Origin: Novosphingobium sp. B 225
GTDB taxonomy: Bacteria; Pseudomonadota; Alphaproteobacteria; Sphingomonadales; Sphingomonadaceae
Direction: 5' to 3'
Length of the DNA: 64,000 bases
Assembly: GCF_002198665.1 (NCBI RefSeq)
Contig: NZ_MWLM01000064.1
Span: forward strand, 20,143-84,142
Shown one piece after another: positions 9,056 to 17,358 of this stretch (position 1 is the first letter of the stretch; every line of letters starts with the position of its first letter). The position numbers and the translations under genes are program-made. The notes beneath the pieces are model-generated. The model was not told the origin of the DNA. It worked only from the letters and a program-made list of their open reading frames with translations, and did no database searches.

Positions 9056-9241
9056 CGGCAAGGGCGGAATAGTTCACGCAGAGACGCAGAGAAGAAAGGG
9101 GAGACGCAGAGGGTTCTGGCCGCGCCGCAGGCTCTCTTCCCTTTGCCTTGCGCTTGGCGCTGACAGGGGAGTTACACGCGGCTTCGCCGCCAGCGCTACA
9201 GCCTCTGCTCCTCTTTGCTTCCTCTGCGCCTCTGCGTGAAC
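9056..9241. repeat. Long inverted-repeat element, copy A
   Basis: Begins with GGAATAGTTCACGCAGAGA (from 9066) and ends with CTCTGCGCCTCTGCGTGAAC (9222-9241). The two ends are inverted copies of a TTCACGCAGAG-type unit with internal repeats of ACGCAGAG. The interior is about 130 bases with no credible gene. A second copy with the same left end, including the AAGGG-GGAATAG flank, lies at 9330-9519. This looks like a non-autonomous palindromic element or a long hairpin-forming repeat. Confidence 0.7.
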
Positions 9242-9329
9242 CATTCAGAGCCCGCCGCACCAGCAGGCATTTTTTGGCCAGGCCCTGCTTGGCCAATGGA
9301 GCCAGAATGCGCTCGAACTGGGCGCAGTG
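9242..9329. other. Unique segment between two repeat copies, possible gene remnant
   Basis: This 88-base segment shares CGCCGCACCAGCAGGCA with 9588-9604 and an 18-of-20 match around CTGCTTGGCCARTGGA with 9711-9730, inside the NDUFS4-like gene. On the minus strand it reads as a short peptide (ERILAPLAKQGLAKKC), but there is no start or full frame. It may be a degenerate duplicate carried with the repeat. No function is assigned. Confidence 0.35.
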
Positions 9330-9519
9330 GAGGCAAGGGGGGAATAGTTCACGCAGAGACGCAGAGGAAGAAAAGAGGCGCAGAGGGGTAGCGCTGGCGG
9401 CGCAGCCGCATTTCTTCTCCAGCACCGCGCGAAACGGATGGTCGGGAGTGTAAGCGGCGCCTGCGGCGCGGAGCAACATCTTCGCGCCTCCCTTTCTTCC
9501 TCTGCGCCTCTGCGTGAAC
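9330..9519. repeat. Long inverted-repeat element, copy B
   Basis: Left end GAATAGTTCACGCAGAGACG (9342-9361) and right end CTCTGCGCCTCTGCGTGAAC (9500-9519). It has the same ends and similar size as copy A, but the interior is diverged. It lies in direct orientation relative to copy A, about 280 bases downstream. Confidence 0.7.
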
Positions 9520-9660
9520 TAATCTGATCTATCATGTGCCAGAACGTCCGCGGAGGTGGACGAACTGCGCGAACTATCCCGGCATCGCCGCACCAGCAGG
9601 CAGGGCACAAGCCCACAACCCCCCTTGATTCCCGCGCCGTTTCGCCCGAAAGCGCGAGGC

Positions 9661-9939
9661 ATGACCGCACGTATCTATCAGCGCCCGAAAAACGCCATGC
9701 AGTCCGGCAAGGCACTGCTTGGCCAGTGGATCCTCGAATTCGCGCCGTCAGAGGCGCGCACGGCGGACCCGTTGATGGGCTGGACCGGTTCGGGTGATAC
9801 CCAAAGCCAGGTCACGCTGAAGTTCGATTCGGCTGAAGATGCGCAGGCCTATGCCGACAAATACGGTATCGCTGCCGAAGTGCACGCCGTGCCCCCGCGC
9901 CGGTTGAAGCTGCAAAGCTACGCTGACAATTTCCGGTAA
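9661..9939 (+). CDS. NDUFS4-like complex I accessory subunit
   Basis: A 92-residue protein beginning MTARIYQRPKNAMQSGKA, with the family's conserved W-x-L/I-E-F segment (GQWILEFAP), DPLMGWTGSGDTQSQV and FDSAEDAQAYADKYG. This matches the ETC_C1_NDUFA4/NDUFS4 family, a supernumerary subunit of respiratory complex I found in alphaproteobacteria and mitochondria. Start ATG 9661 was chosen over earlier in-frame starts because the family begins here. No strong Shine-Dalgarno is visible (GCGAGGC upstream). The gene is 4 bases from the next one. Confidence 0.88.
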   Translation: MTARIYQRPKNAMQSGKALLGQWILEFAPSEARTADPLMGWTGSGDTQSQVTLKFDSAEDAQAYADKYGIAAEVHAVPPRRLKLQSYADNFR

Positions 9940-9943
9940 GCTG

Positions 9944-10933
9944 ATGCGGACCGCTCTGGCGGCGCTGGTTCTGGCCGGGGCTGCGATGCCCCAGGTCGCT
10001 TGGGCTAATCCGGCCCCGGCTGCGCCAGACATTGCCGCTCTCTGCCCGGTGGGCGGCCCGGCGGGGCTGGCCTTTGGCGTGGAGCGCAAGGGGCAGGATG
10101 CGGCGGCCTTGCGCGCTTTGGAAAGCGACGGCCCGCTGGGTGAGGGTGAGGCGCAGTTCACCGCCTGGTCGGATCAGCTTTACGCGGTTGAATGGCGCAA
10201 GCCGAGCCCGGACGACGCGATCAATCAAGCGTGGCGCGAAAGTGTGGACGCGGCGCTGTTGGCCGCTGGCTGGCGTCCGGTGGATCATCGCAAGCTGAAA
10301 TCATCTTCGGCGATGGACCAGACGATGGTCGAAAAGACTGTGGGCAACCGCACTCTGGTCATCGAATACGATACGTCGGGAATCCAGATGTTGCGTTGCG
10401 GCGATCTGGCCCTGATGGAAATCGATGCGCGCGAACGCGATGGTGATCTGCTGCCGGGCAGCCCGCGTCCGGTTCCGCCAGCCGCACCGGTGGCTCCATT
10501 CACTTTGCCGGACCCGGCGATCTGCGCGCGGCCTGATCTGGTCGCGGCTTTTTCCAGTACCAAATCTTCCCGCGAAATCGGCCCTCTGCTCGAACGCCAT
10601 TTTGATCTGCGCGATCCGGTGGGAGATCAGGAAGAGTTTGAAAGCCGCCTGAAGACCTGGCTGGAATGGAAGCTGCGCACCGCAGGCGGGCTCAGCATGG
10701 AGCAGATCTGGAACCTGACTGAGCCGCCACCGGGAGTGGATGAACTGGAAGAATCGCTGGGTTCAATCAATCTGATGATCGAAGCCGAAGCGGCCAAGGA
10801 CGGCAGGAAATTGTGCCAGGCGGGCCTGGCCATGTTCGGTTCGCTGCAACGCGATATGGCACAGCGCGCTGCGGCCAATCATCGGATCAACGCCGCGCTG
10901 GACGGCGAGCTGCGTCGGCTCAAGCTGGACTGA
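9944..10933 (+). CDS. Secreted protein of unknown function
   Basis: A 329-residue protein with a clear signal peptide (MRTALAALVLAGAAMPQVAW, cut near AWANPAP). The rest is mostly soluble, with two cysteines near the start of the mature part and before the middle, a proline-rich linker (PVPPAAPVAPFTLPDP) near the centre, and a helical C-terminus. I do not recognise a family. It follows the NDUFS4-like gene by 4 bases and may be co-transcribed, but a role in respiration is not supported by the sequence itself. Confidence 0.7.
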   Translation: MRTALAALVLAGAAMPQVAWANPAPAAPDIAALCPVGGPAGLAFGVERKGQDAAALRALESDGPLGEGEAQFTAWSDQLYAVEWRKPSPDDAINQAWRESVDAALLAAGWRPVDHRKLKSSSAMDQTMVEKTVGNRTLVIEYDTSGIQMLRCGDLALMEIDARERDGDLLPGSPRPVPPAAPVAPFTLPDPAICARPDLVAAFSSTKSSREIGPLLERHFDLRDPVGDQEEFESRLKTWLEWKLRTAGGLSMEQIWNLTEPPPGVDELEESLGSINLMIEAEAAKDGRKLCQAGLAMFGSLQRDMAQRAAANHRINAALDGELRRLKLD

Positions 10934-10944
10934 AAGCGGGAAAG

Positions 10945-11000
10945 AGGCGGGCGCGTCGATTGCCTGGGTCGCGCTGTGAAGCAACCGGCGACGCCCGCCT
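10945..11000. terminator. Stem-loop after 9944-10933 gene (terminator-like, no T-run)
   Basis: AGGCGGGCG at 10945-10953 pairs exactly with CGCCCGCCT at 10992-11000, with weaker inner pairing (GTCG/CGAC types). It lies just after the stop codon of the secreted protein gene. No T-run follows, so it may be a transcript-stabilising or Rho-associated hairpin rather than an intrinsic terminator. Confidence 0.4.
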
Positions 11001-11086
11001 CACCCATCCCTGGGTAGGGAAGGGCTGGATGAATCGCCTGAAAGACGAGTCGAGGGGTTGAATAGACCGATTCGCCGCCAACAGAC

Positions 11087-11115
11087 TTGCGCAAACGCGA
11101 CAAGCTCGCCATAGG
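11087..11115 (+). promoter_or_regulatory. Possible sigma-70-type promoter of SRP RNA
   Basis: TTGCGC (11087-11092) and CATAGG (11110-11115) are separated by 17 bases, with the -10 ending 6-7 bases before the predicted 5' end of the SRP RNA. The match to consensus is moderate; position and spacing are the main support. Confidence 0.4.
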
Positions 11116-11121
11116 CCCGCG

Positions 11122-11212
11122 CGGGAGTCGGTCGGACGCTTGCCTCCGCCAACCTGGTCAGGTCCGGAAGGAAGCAGCCACAACGGAATAGCGGCGGGTC
11201 GGCCGGCTCCTT
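11122..11212 (+). ncRNA. ffs: Signal recognition particle RNA (4.5S type)
   Basis: Contains the hallmark SRP domain IV sequence TGGTCAGGTCCGGAAGGAAG followed by CAGCC. The outer stem closes by GGGAGTCGG (11123-11131) pairing with CCGGCTCC (11203-11210), with one G-U pair. Its size (about 90 nt) fits the small bacterial form that binds Ffh. It lies directly upstream of dnaX, a common arrangement in alphaproteobacteria. The ends are approximate. Confidence 0.92.
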
Positions 11213-11341
11213 TCCTTCGTTTTGAAAATTTGGGGCATACCGGCCTGCGCGTGCCGGAGCGCTGCGCTCGTGGCTGAGGAAATTGGACCCGGGCTGAAAG
11301 GGCTTCGACAAGCGGCCTCGGACCTCCTAACTTGGGACGCA

Positions 11342-13138
11342 ATGAACGATTCCCCCGACATCTATGGCGATGAGCCCGAGGACGACGACGGCCCCAGCGC
11401 GGCTGAGCTGGAAGCGGCGGGGCAGGAATCGATGTTTGGCGGGGCGCCTGCCGCGCCGGAACCCGCACCCGCGCCGCCGCCTGTGGCCTCCGCTGCTCCG
11501 GCCCAGCCGTACCGCGTGCTGGCGCGCAAGTACCGGTCGCAGACTTTTGCCGAGCTGATCGGGCAGGACGCGATGGTCCAGACGCTGGCCAATGCGATCC
11601 GGCGGGACCGGCTGGCCCATGCCTTTTTGATGACCGGCATTCGCGGGGTCGGCAAAACCTCTACCGCGCGGCTGATTGCCAAGGCGCTCAACTGCGTCGG
11701 GCCGGACGGGCAGGGCGGGCCGACGATCGATCCTTGCGGCCAGTGCGAACCGTGCCGCGCGATTGCCGAGGGCCGCCATATCGACGTGATCGAAATGGAC
11801 GCCGCCAGCCATACCGGCGTGGACGACGTGCGCGAGATTATCGAGGCGGTGCGCTATGCCGCCGTTTCGGCGCGCTACAAGATCTACATCATCGACGAAG
11901 TTCACATGCTGTCGCGCAATGCTTTCAACGCCTTGCTCAAGACGCTTGAGGAACCGCCCGCGCATGTGAAGTTCCTGTTCGCGACGACCGAGGTGGATAA
12001 GCTGCCGGTCACGGTGCTCAGCCGCTGCCAGCGGTTTGACTTGCGGCGGATTCCGGCGGCGCTGCTGTCGGATCACTTTGCCGCGATCTGCGAAAAGGAA
12101 GGCGTTACGGCCGAGTCCGAGGCGCTGTCGATGATTGCCGCCGCTGCCGAAGGATCGGTGCGCGATGGCCTGTCGATCCTCGATCAGGCGATTGCCCATG
12201 CGGACCTTGGCGGCGATGGCCGGGTTTCGGCGGCGCAAGTGCGTGAAATGCTGGGGCTGGCGGACAAGTCGGTCCAGCGCCGCCTGTTCGCCGCCGTGCT
12301 GGCCGGGGACGGGGCCGGGCTGCTGGAACTGATCGACCACCAGTTTGCGCTGGGGGTGGAGCCGCTGGCCTTGCTGCGCGGGGCGATGGAACTGACGCAC
12401 CGCGTCACCGTTGCCCAGCTGGGCAAGGGCGATGACAGCGCGATCGCGCCGGAGGAAAAGGCCGCGATTGAGGACTGGGCCAAGGGCCTGACCCCGGGCC
12501 AGCTGCACCGGCTGTGGCAATTGCTGCTGAAAGGCCATGACGAGGTCCGAAGCGCGCCCGATCCGCTGGTCGCGGCCAGGATGGCGCTGCTGCGCGTGCT
12601 CCACGCCGCCGACATGCCCGATCCCGGCGCGCTGGTGAAAAAGCTGGAAGAGCTGGCGGCGCAGGGCGGGGCAGCCTTTGCCGCGCCTGCGGGCGGAACC
12701 CCCGCCTCAGCACCAGCCGCCATGGCTCCGCCGCCGCTGGCGCAGGACTGGAAAGCGCTGATCGAACGGGTTGACCAGTCGGGCCAGCTGCGCGTGGCGC
12801 AATTGATGCACGATTGGGTGCGGGTGATCGATCTGAAGCCGGGCGAACTGTTCTATGCCGTGGCCCCCGGCTTTACCGGGGACATGGGCGCAGAGCTGCG
12901 CGATGCCTTGCTGCGCGCCACGGGCGAACGCTGGCAGGTAACCCGCGGCGAAGGCGATGGCCGCCCGACCCTGCGCGAAGAGGCTGAAGCGGCGAAAGGC
13001 GAGGCCAAGGCCGCGCTGCTCCGCTCGCCATTGGTCGAAGCCACTTTCGCGGCCTTTCCGGGGGCCGAACTGCTTGATGAACAGGCCGAAGCCCAGCTTA
13101 GCGGGCGCGATGGCCAAAGCTGGAGAAACCGCGCGTGA
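11342..13138 (+). CDS. dnaX: DNA polymerase III subunits gamma/tau
   Basis: A 598-residue clamp-loader ATPase. An acidic, low-complexity N-terminus of about 55 residues precedes YRVLARKYRSQTFAELIGQ. Then come Walker A GVGKTST, the zinc-binding cysteines around DPCGQCEPCRA, Walker B IIDEVHML and the sensor/SRC motif LSRCQRF. The C-terminal tau-like region (alanine-rich, with LAQDWKALIERV) contacts polymerase and helicase. The ATG at 11342 gives the usual alphaproteobacterial N-terminal extension. The stop overlaps the GTG of ybaB (GTGA). Confidence 0.95.
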   Translation: MNDSPDIYGDEPEDDDGPSAAELEAAGQESMFGGAPAAPEPAPAPPPVASAAPAQPYRVLARKYRSQTFAELIGQDAMVQTLANAIRRDRLAHAFLMTGIRGVGKTSTARLIAKALNCVGPDGQGGPTIDPCGQCEPCRAIAEGRHIDVIEMDAASHTGVDDVREIIEAVRYAAVSARYKIYIIDEVHMLSRNAFNALLKTLEEPPAHVKFLFATTEVDKLPVTVLSRCQRFDLRRIPAALLSDHFAAICEKEGVTAESEALSMIAAAAEGSVRDGLSILDQAIAHADLGGDGRVSAAQVREMLGLADKSVQRRLFAAVLAGDGAGLLELIDHQFALGVEPLALLRGAMELTHRVTVAQLGKGDDSAIAPEEKAAIEDWAKGLTPGQLHRLWQLLLKGHDEVRSAPDPLVAARMALLRVLHAADMPDPGALVKKLEELAAQGGAAFAAPAGGTPASAPAAMAPPPLAQDWKALIERVDQSGQLRVAQLMHDWVRVIDLKPGELFYAVAPGFTGDMGAELRDALLRATGERWQVTRGEGDGRPTLREEAEAAKGEAKAALLRSPLVEATFAAFPGAELLDEQAEAQLSGRDGQSWRNRA

Positions 13139-13473
13139 AGTCGATGGAAGAGATGATCAAGGCCGCCCAGGCTGCCGCCGAGACCATCCAGAAGCAGATG
13201 ACCGAAAGCCAGTCCAAGCTCGACGGGATCGAGGTTGAGGGCAAGGCCGGCGGCGGCCTCGTCACCATCCGCGCCACCGCCAAGGGGCGGATCGTGGGCG
13301 TGGCGATTGATGACAGCCTGCTGGTCCCTGCGGACAAAGGCATCCTCGAAGACCTGATCGCCGCCGCCTTCAACGATGCCCGCGCCAAGGCGGATGATGT
13401 TGCCGGGCAGGAAATGGCCCGGATGCAGCAGGGCATGGGCCTGCCGCCGGGGTTCAAACTGCCGGGGATGTAG
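13135..13473 (+). CDS. ybaB: YbaB/EbfC nucleoid-associated protein
   Basis: A 112-residue DNA-binding protein with the family core: MEEMIKAAQAA, a coiled helix, GKAGGGLVTIRATAKGRI and a C-terminal GMGLPPGFKLPGM. YbaB/EbfC homodimers bind DNA and are classically encoded after dnaX. The GTG start at 13135 overlaps the dnaX stop and has GGAGA 8 bases upstream; ATG 13144 is an alternative start. recR, often the next gene in other bacteria, is absent here; the following gene is convergent. Confidence 0.93.
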   Translation: MKSMEEMIKAAQAAAETIQKQMTESQSKLDGIEVEGKAGGGLVTIRATAKGRIVGVAIDDSLLVPADKGILEDLIAAAFNDARAKADDVAGQEMARMQQGMGLPPGFKLPGM

Positions 13474-13488
13474 CCGCAGTCCGCCCGC

Positions 13489-15360
13489 TCAGTTGATCCG
13501 CGAATTGAAGCTGATGCTGAAGCTGGGCGGGGTGCCGGTGGATCCCGCCATGGTTCCCTTGGGATTGATGCAGATATACCGCACCGCGCTGTCATAGGCG
13601 CCGGTGGGGGAATAGGTGCAGGCCGCGAACGAGGCAGGCGCCGTCGCCGCGTTCGAATAGCGAATGTCGGTGGCGCTGTTGAACGTCAGCGAGGAACTGA
13701 CGCTGCCCTGGGTGAAAGTCGGCGAAGCCGCCGTGCCGACCGCGATCTGCGCCGGCAGGCTATCGATCAGCACAACCGAATTGCTGTCGACCGGCGATGG
13801 TCCGGTGTTCGCCACGCTGAGCATGTAATTGACCACGGCCCCCGGGATCAGTTTCGGGTTGGCCGTGCCATTGACCGGATCCGATACCGGGAAAGACAGC
13901 TTGGTCACGCTTAGCGATGCGTTGGTCCCGCGCTTGGTGTTGGTGATCGTGCAGCGGATGACATCGCCCATCCGGGGCGTGATCGTGCCGCTGGTCACGG
14001 CCCCGCCGGGCAGGGTGGTGGTCGAAGCCGTCCAGCTGTTGGTGCAGCTCATCGCGGGGATATATTGCGTCAGACTGGTGGCACCCGCCCCGGCCTCGCC
14101 CAGGCGATAGGCGGTTGCGGCGTTGACCTGAAGCAGCGCAGTTGAACCCGTGGCAATCGTTGAGCCGGAGCCGGTGGTGGTCGTGCTGGACAGCGTGGTG
14201 GTGCCCTGCGCGATCGACATCACGAACTGGTCAGAGGCATATTGCCGCCCGGTCGAACCCAGCGCCTTGGTCAGTTGCAGATGCGGATAGGGCGTGTTGG
14301 TGAACAGGCATTGCACGTTGTCGCCAAATTGCAGCGTGCCAAAGTTGTATGCGGTGGTCACCACATTCGTGGGCAGCGCTGTGCTGGACACGGCGGAATT
14401 GGTGCAGCTCAGCTTTGACTGGTACTGGCCAAGCCCGCTGGAACTGCCGCTGGCCATGGCCTGCGTCAGGGTCAGCGGCAGCGCCGAACTGCTCGACAAG
14501 GCGGCCGCAGTGAAGGGGCCAAGCCCGGTGCCGGTCGAAGTGCCGCTGGCCAGCACGCTGCCGCTGCTGGTTGCCTTGATGTCGAATTTGAACTGATCGG
14601 CGGCCTGTACACGCGCTCCGGCGATCTGCAGGTTGAGCCGGATCGAAGCAAAGCGAACCGCAAACATCGCCCCTTGCAGGCCGCTGCCAACCAAAGTGCT
14701 GGTCACGGCGGTGGGGGTGGCCGAACCGAAGATATAGGCACCCACTGTCCCGCCGACCCCGGTGGTGGTCACGGTCGAAGTGCCAACCCCGGCGATGGTG
14801 GGATAGGTCGATCCGCTGGTTGGCCCGACCTGATCAAGCTGGACCCAGTTGGCACCGTTGGTCTGGAACGTCAGCGATTCCCCGCCGTTCGAACTTTCCG
14901 CATCGCCCGCCACGAACATATAGGATGTGATCGCGCTGGAACCTGATGGCGGGGTCAGCGTGATGCCGGTGATCTGCACTGTCGTGGTGCCTGCTGCGGT
15001 CTGGTACAGCACCGGGCGCCCGGCAATTCCCAGGAATGCGGTATTGCCCACCGCCGCCCCGCTCCACGAAGGCGATGCCGCACCGGTGACAGCGGCCCCG
15101 GAAACTTTCATGTTGAAAGTCATGGTCGTGCCATCGGGCAGGGTATAGCTGAAGTTCTGGCCGCTGCCCGAACGGGCGGTACTGTCGCTGTATCCGCTCA
15201 GGTCGAGCCAGCAATAGGTCTGCCAGTTGGCAGGCCCGGTGGCCCCTTGCGAAGTTGCATAGTTGCAATTGGCGGCCGCTGCCGGGGCGGCAAAGGCCAG
15301 CGCCGCCAGCAAGGCGGCCAGCACAGCCAGCAATTTCTTGAACGAAGGGATCAATTTCAC
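13489..15360 (-). CDS. Large secreted adhesin-like protein (Ser/Thr-rich, DUF11-like)
   Basis: A 623-residue protein with a signal peptide (LLAVLAALLAALAFAAPAAA) and a very Ser/Thr/Gly-rich, beta-strand-type body. The N-terminal third (NCNYATSQGATGPANWQTYC, then GQNFSYTLPDGTTMTF) resembles CshA-type fibrillar modules. The C-terminal part has DUF11-like NYMLSVANTGPSPVDSNSVVLIDSLP. Paired cysteines recur at SC(T)N motifs before each module end. It ends SFSISFNSRIN, without an LPXTG or visible autotransporter barrel. It is likely exported to the surface or matrix. It is convergent with ybaB (15 bases) and stands alone. Confidence 0.7.
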   Translation of the reverse strand: MKLIPSFKKLLAVLAALLAALAFAAPAAAANCNYATSQGATGPANWQTYCWLDLSGYSDSTARSGSGQNFSYTLPDGTTMTFNMKVSGAAVTGAASPSWSGAAVGNTAFLGIAGRPVLYQTAAGTTTVQITGITLTPPSGSSAITSYMFVAGDAESSNGGESLTFQTNGANWVQLDQVGPTSGSTYPTIAGVGTSTVTTTGVGGTVGAYIFGSATPTAVTSTLVGSGLQGAMFAVRFASIRLNLQIAGARVQAADQFKFDIKATSSGSVLASGTSTGTGLGPFTAAALSSSSALPLTLTQAMASGSSSGLGQYQSKLSCTNSAVSSTALPTNVVTTAYNFGTLQFGDNVQCLFTNTPYPHLQLTKALGSTGRQYASDQFVMSIAQGTTTLSSTTTTGSGSTIATGSTALLQVNAATAYRLGEAGAGATSLTQYIPAMSCTNSWTASTTTLPGGAVTSGTITPRMGDVIRCTITNTKRGTNASLSVTKLSFPVSDPVNGTANPKLIPGAVVNYMLSVANTGPSPVDSNSVVLIDSLPAQIAVGTAASPTFTQGSVSSSLTFNSATDIRYSNAATAPASFAACTYSPTGAYDSAVRYICINPKGTMAGSTGTPPSFSISFNSRIN

Positions 15361-15607
15361 AGTCGGGCAGCCTCGCCCGCAGCGATAGGGAAATTGCCTT
15401 ATGATTCAGTTAAATGTCAGGTAACCCTACTTTTTCCAGGTGAAGCGGCCTTGCCGTACCGCTGCGATCCGAACCGAATGCACCTGCCTTTCTGGCAAGC
15501 GGCCTAGCGCAAGCCGCGGCATTCGGGTGCCGGAACGTGACAATTGCACACTTGCACGGGCCGCGATTTCGCGCAGCATCTGCCTGACTGACCACTGGAG
15601 ACATGCG

Positions 15608-16018
15608 ATGCCCAAAGCAGCAAAAAGCGACAAGATTTTCTTCCCGCGCTATTTCGGGGAAGGCACTGCTAGCGGCCGCGAATTCAGTTTCGATCAGGAC
15701 GTGGAAGGCGGCGGCAAATTTCTCGCTTTCGGACCGACCAGCGTCAGGATTGAAGTCAAAGGACGGCACCCGCGTTCGACCGGGCAGTTCGAAGGGACGA
15801 TTACCTTGCGGGCGACGAGCAAGAGTGCGGAGCTTGACGGCATCATGAACGGTCAAGTCGTCAACTATCGCGGCAAGTGCGAGGTGCGCGGGGACCGGCT
15901 GCTGGCGGACTTCGCGCACACCGTTCACTGCTTTTTTGAACGCAGCCACGCTCATCCAGACCGCACGGACTGCAGCTATAACAGCTCGAAAACCTCACTC
16001 GTCCTCAAATCCGGGTGA
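15608..16018 (+). CDS. Small protein of unknown function
   Basis: A 136-residue protein, MPKAAKSDKIFFPRYFGEGT..., with alternating strands (FEGTITLRATSKSAELDG, VVNYRGKCEVRGDRLLADF) and two cysteines near the C-terminal half. No family recognised. GGAGA lies 8 bases before the ATG. The 247-base gap on its left (15361-15607) separates it from the divergent adhesin gene and should contain promoters for both; no distinct motif was found there. The convergent amidohydrolase stop is 24 bases downstream. Confidence 0.6.
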   Translation: MPKAAKSDKIFFPRYFGEGTASGREFSFDQDVEGGGKFLAFGPTSVRIEVKGRHPRSTGQFEGTITLRATSKSAELDGIMNGQVVNYRGKCEVRGDRLLADFAHTVHCFFERSHAHPDRTDCSYNSSKTSLVLKSG

Positions 16019-16042
16019 AGACCGGGGTGGGGGGTGCTAGCC

Positions 16043-17311
16043 TTACCGCACCACCACGCCGCCTTTCATCACGTGGTCGATCCGTTCCAGCGCCGAAATA
16101 TCGGCCAGCGGATCGGCCCGCACCGCGATCATATCCGCCCAGTGGCCGGGGCTGAGCGCGCCGACTTCGTTGTTCCTGCCCAGCATCTGCGCCGCAACCG
16201 TGGTGGCAGACTGGATCGCCTGCAGCGGCGTCATCCCAAAGCGGACCATATATTTGAACTGCCGCGCGTTGAGCCCGTGGGGATAGACCCCGGCATCGGT
16301 GCCAAAGGCGATCCGGACCCCGGCCTTGACCGCTTTGGCAAAGCCCTGGCGCTGGGCTTCGGTGGTATCGTCGTTCTTGCGCAGGATGTCGGCCGGCCAG
16401 CCGTCGCGCTTGCCCACTTCGGCAATGAAATCACCGTTGTAGATATCCATCGAAAGATAGGCACCTTTGGCCTTGGCCAGCTGGATGCCTGCATCGTCGA
16501 TCAGGCTGGCATGCTCGATCCCGCGCACACCGCCGCGCAGGGCGGCCTTGATCCCCTCTGCACCGTGGGCATGGGCAGTAACCCATGATCCCCGCGCGGC
16601 AGCGGCCTGCACGGCGGCGCGGATTTCCTCCTCGCTCATTTCCTGTGCGCCGGGTTCGGTCCCTTGCGCCAGCACTGCGCCGGTCGCGATCAGCTTGATC
16701 GAATCCGCGCCGTTCTGCAGCAGATAGTTGACCTTCTGCGTCACTTCCGCCGGGCCGCTCGCCACCCCGGCGCGGAAGCTGGCGGGTACGGCGATGTCGG
16801 GGGACAGCCCGGTCACTTCGCCCCCGCCGCCCGGCACGGTGACATAGGCGCCGACCGCCGCGATCCGGGGGCCCGGCACATCGCCGCGGGCGACCGCATC
16901 GCGCAGCGCAACATTGGCAAAGGCGCGGAACGAGCCAACATCGTGAACCGTGGTGAACCCTGCCAGCAGCGTCTTGCGGGCATGGCCCGCGCCGCGCAGC
17001 GCAATATCCGCCTCGCTGTGCAGCAGGGGCTCTGCCACATTGGCGCTCTGCTCCACATCGGCCAGATGGACGTGCATGTCGATCAGACCAGGCAACACGG
17101 TATAGGCCGACCAGTCCACCACTTCAGCGCCCGGCGGGGGCGGGGCCCAGGGGGTTACGGCGGCAACCTTGCCTGCCTCCACGCGCAGCATCCGGTCGGT
17201 CAGCACTTGGCCGGTTTCGGGATCGATCAGCCGCCCGGCATGGACATAGACCGGATCGGCAAAGGCCGGGGCGGCAAAAGCGAGGGCGATAAGGGGCAGG
17301 GCGCGCAGCAT
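16043..17311 (-). CDS. Secreted amidohydrolase (imidazolonepropionase-like)
   Basis: A 422-residue metal-dependent hydrolase with a signal peptide (MLRALPLIALAFAAPAFADP). Metal ligands are visible in order: HVH in GLIDMHVHLAD, the lysine in SIKLIATGA, His in VTAHAHG, His in IEHAS, and Asp in FGTDAGV. This is the subtype I amidohydrolase arrangement seen in Xaa-Pro dipeptidase-like and carbamate/lactam-cleaving enzymes. The start was set at ATG 17311, where the signal peptide begins. It lies 47 bases downstream of the MFS gene on the same strand and may be co-transcribed with it. Substrate unknown. Confidence 0.85.
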   Translation of the reverse strand: MLRALPLIALAFAAPAFADPVYVHAGRLIDPETGQVLTDRMLRVEAGKVAAVTPWAPPPPGAEVVDWSAYTVLPGLIDMHVHLADVEQSANVAEPLLHSEADIALRGAGHARKTLLAGFTTVHDVGSFRAFANVALRDAVARGDVPGPRIAAVGAYVTVPGGGGEVTGLSPDIAVPASFRAGVASGPAEVTQKVNYLLQNGADSIKLIATGAVLAQGTEPGAQEMSEEEIRAAVQAAAARGSWVTAHAHGAEGIKAALRGGVRGIEHASLIDDAGIQLAKAKGAYLSMDIYNGDFIAEVGKRDGWPADILRKNDDTTEAQRQGFAKAVKAGVRIAFGTDAGVYPHGLNARQFKYMVRFGMTPLQAIQSATTVAAQMLGRNNEVGALSPGHWADMIAVRADPLADISALERIDHVMKGGVVVR

Positions 17312-17358
17312 GGCGGCGATGGTGCCGCGAAGCGCGGGCCGGTGCAAGGGCGCGCGGT

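Noticed and set aside
9056-9541. CRISPR-like array suspected from repeated ACGCAGAG units
   Set aside because: The repeats are inverted, irregularly spaced and without unique spacers; this is a palindromic element, and no cas genes are near.
9530-9625. Possible tRNA suggested by CGCACCAGC near 9590
   Set aside because: No acceptor stem, T-loop GTTCGA sequence or anticodon arm could be built.
13489-15360. Autotransporter or sortase-anchored adhesin
   Set aside because: No C-terminal barrel and no LPXTG-like signal; only a signal peptide and Ser/Thr-rich modules are visible.
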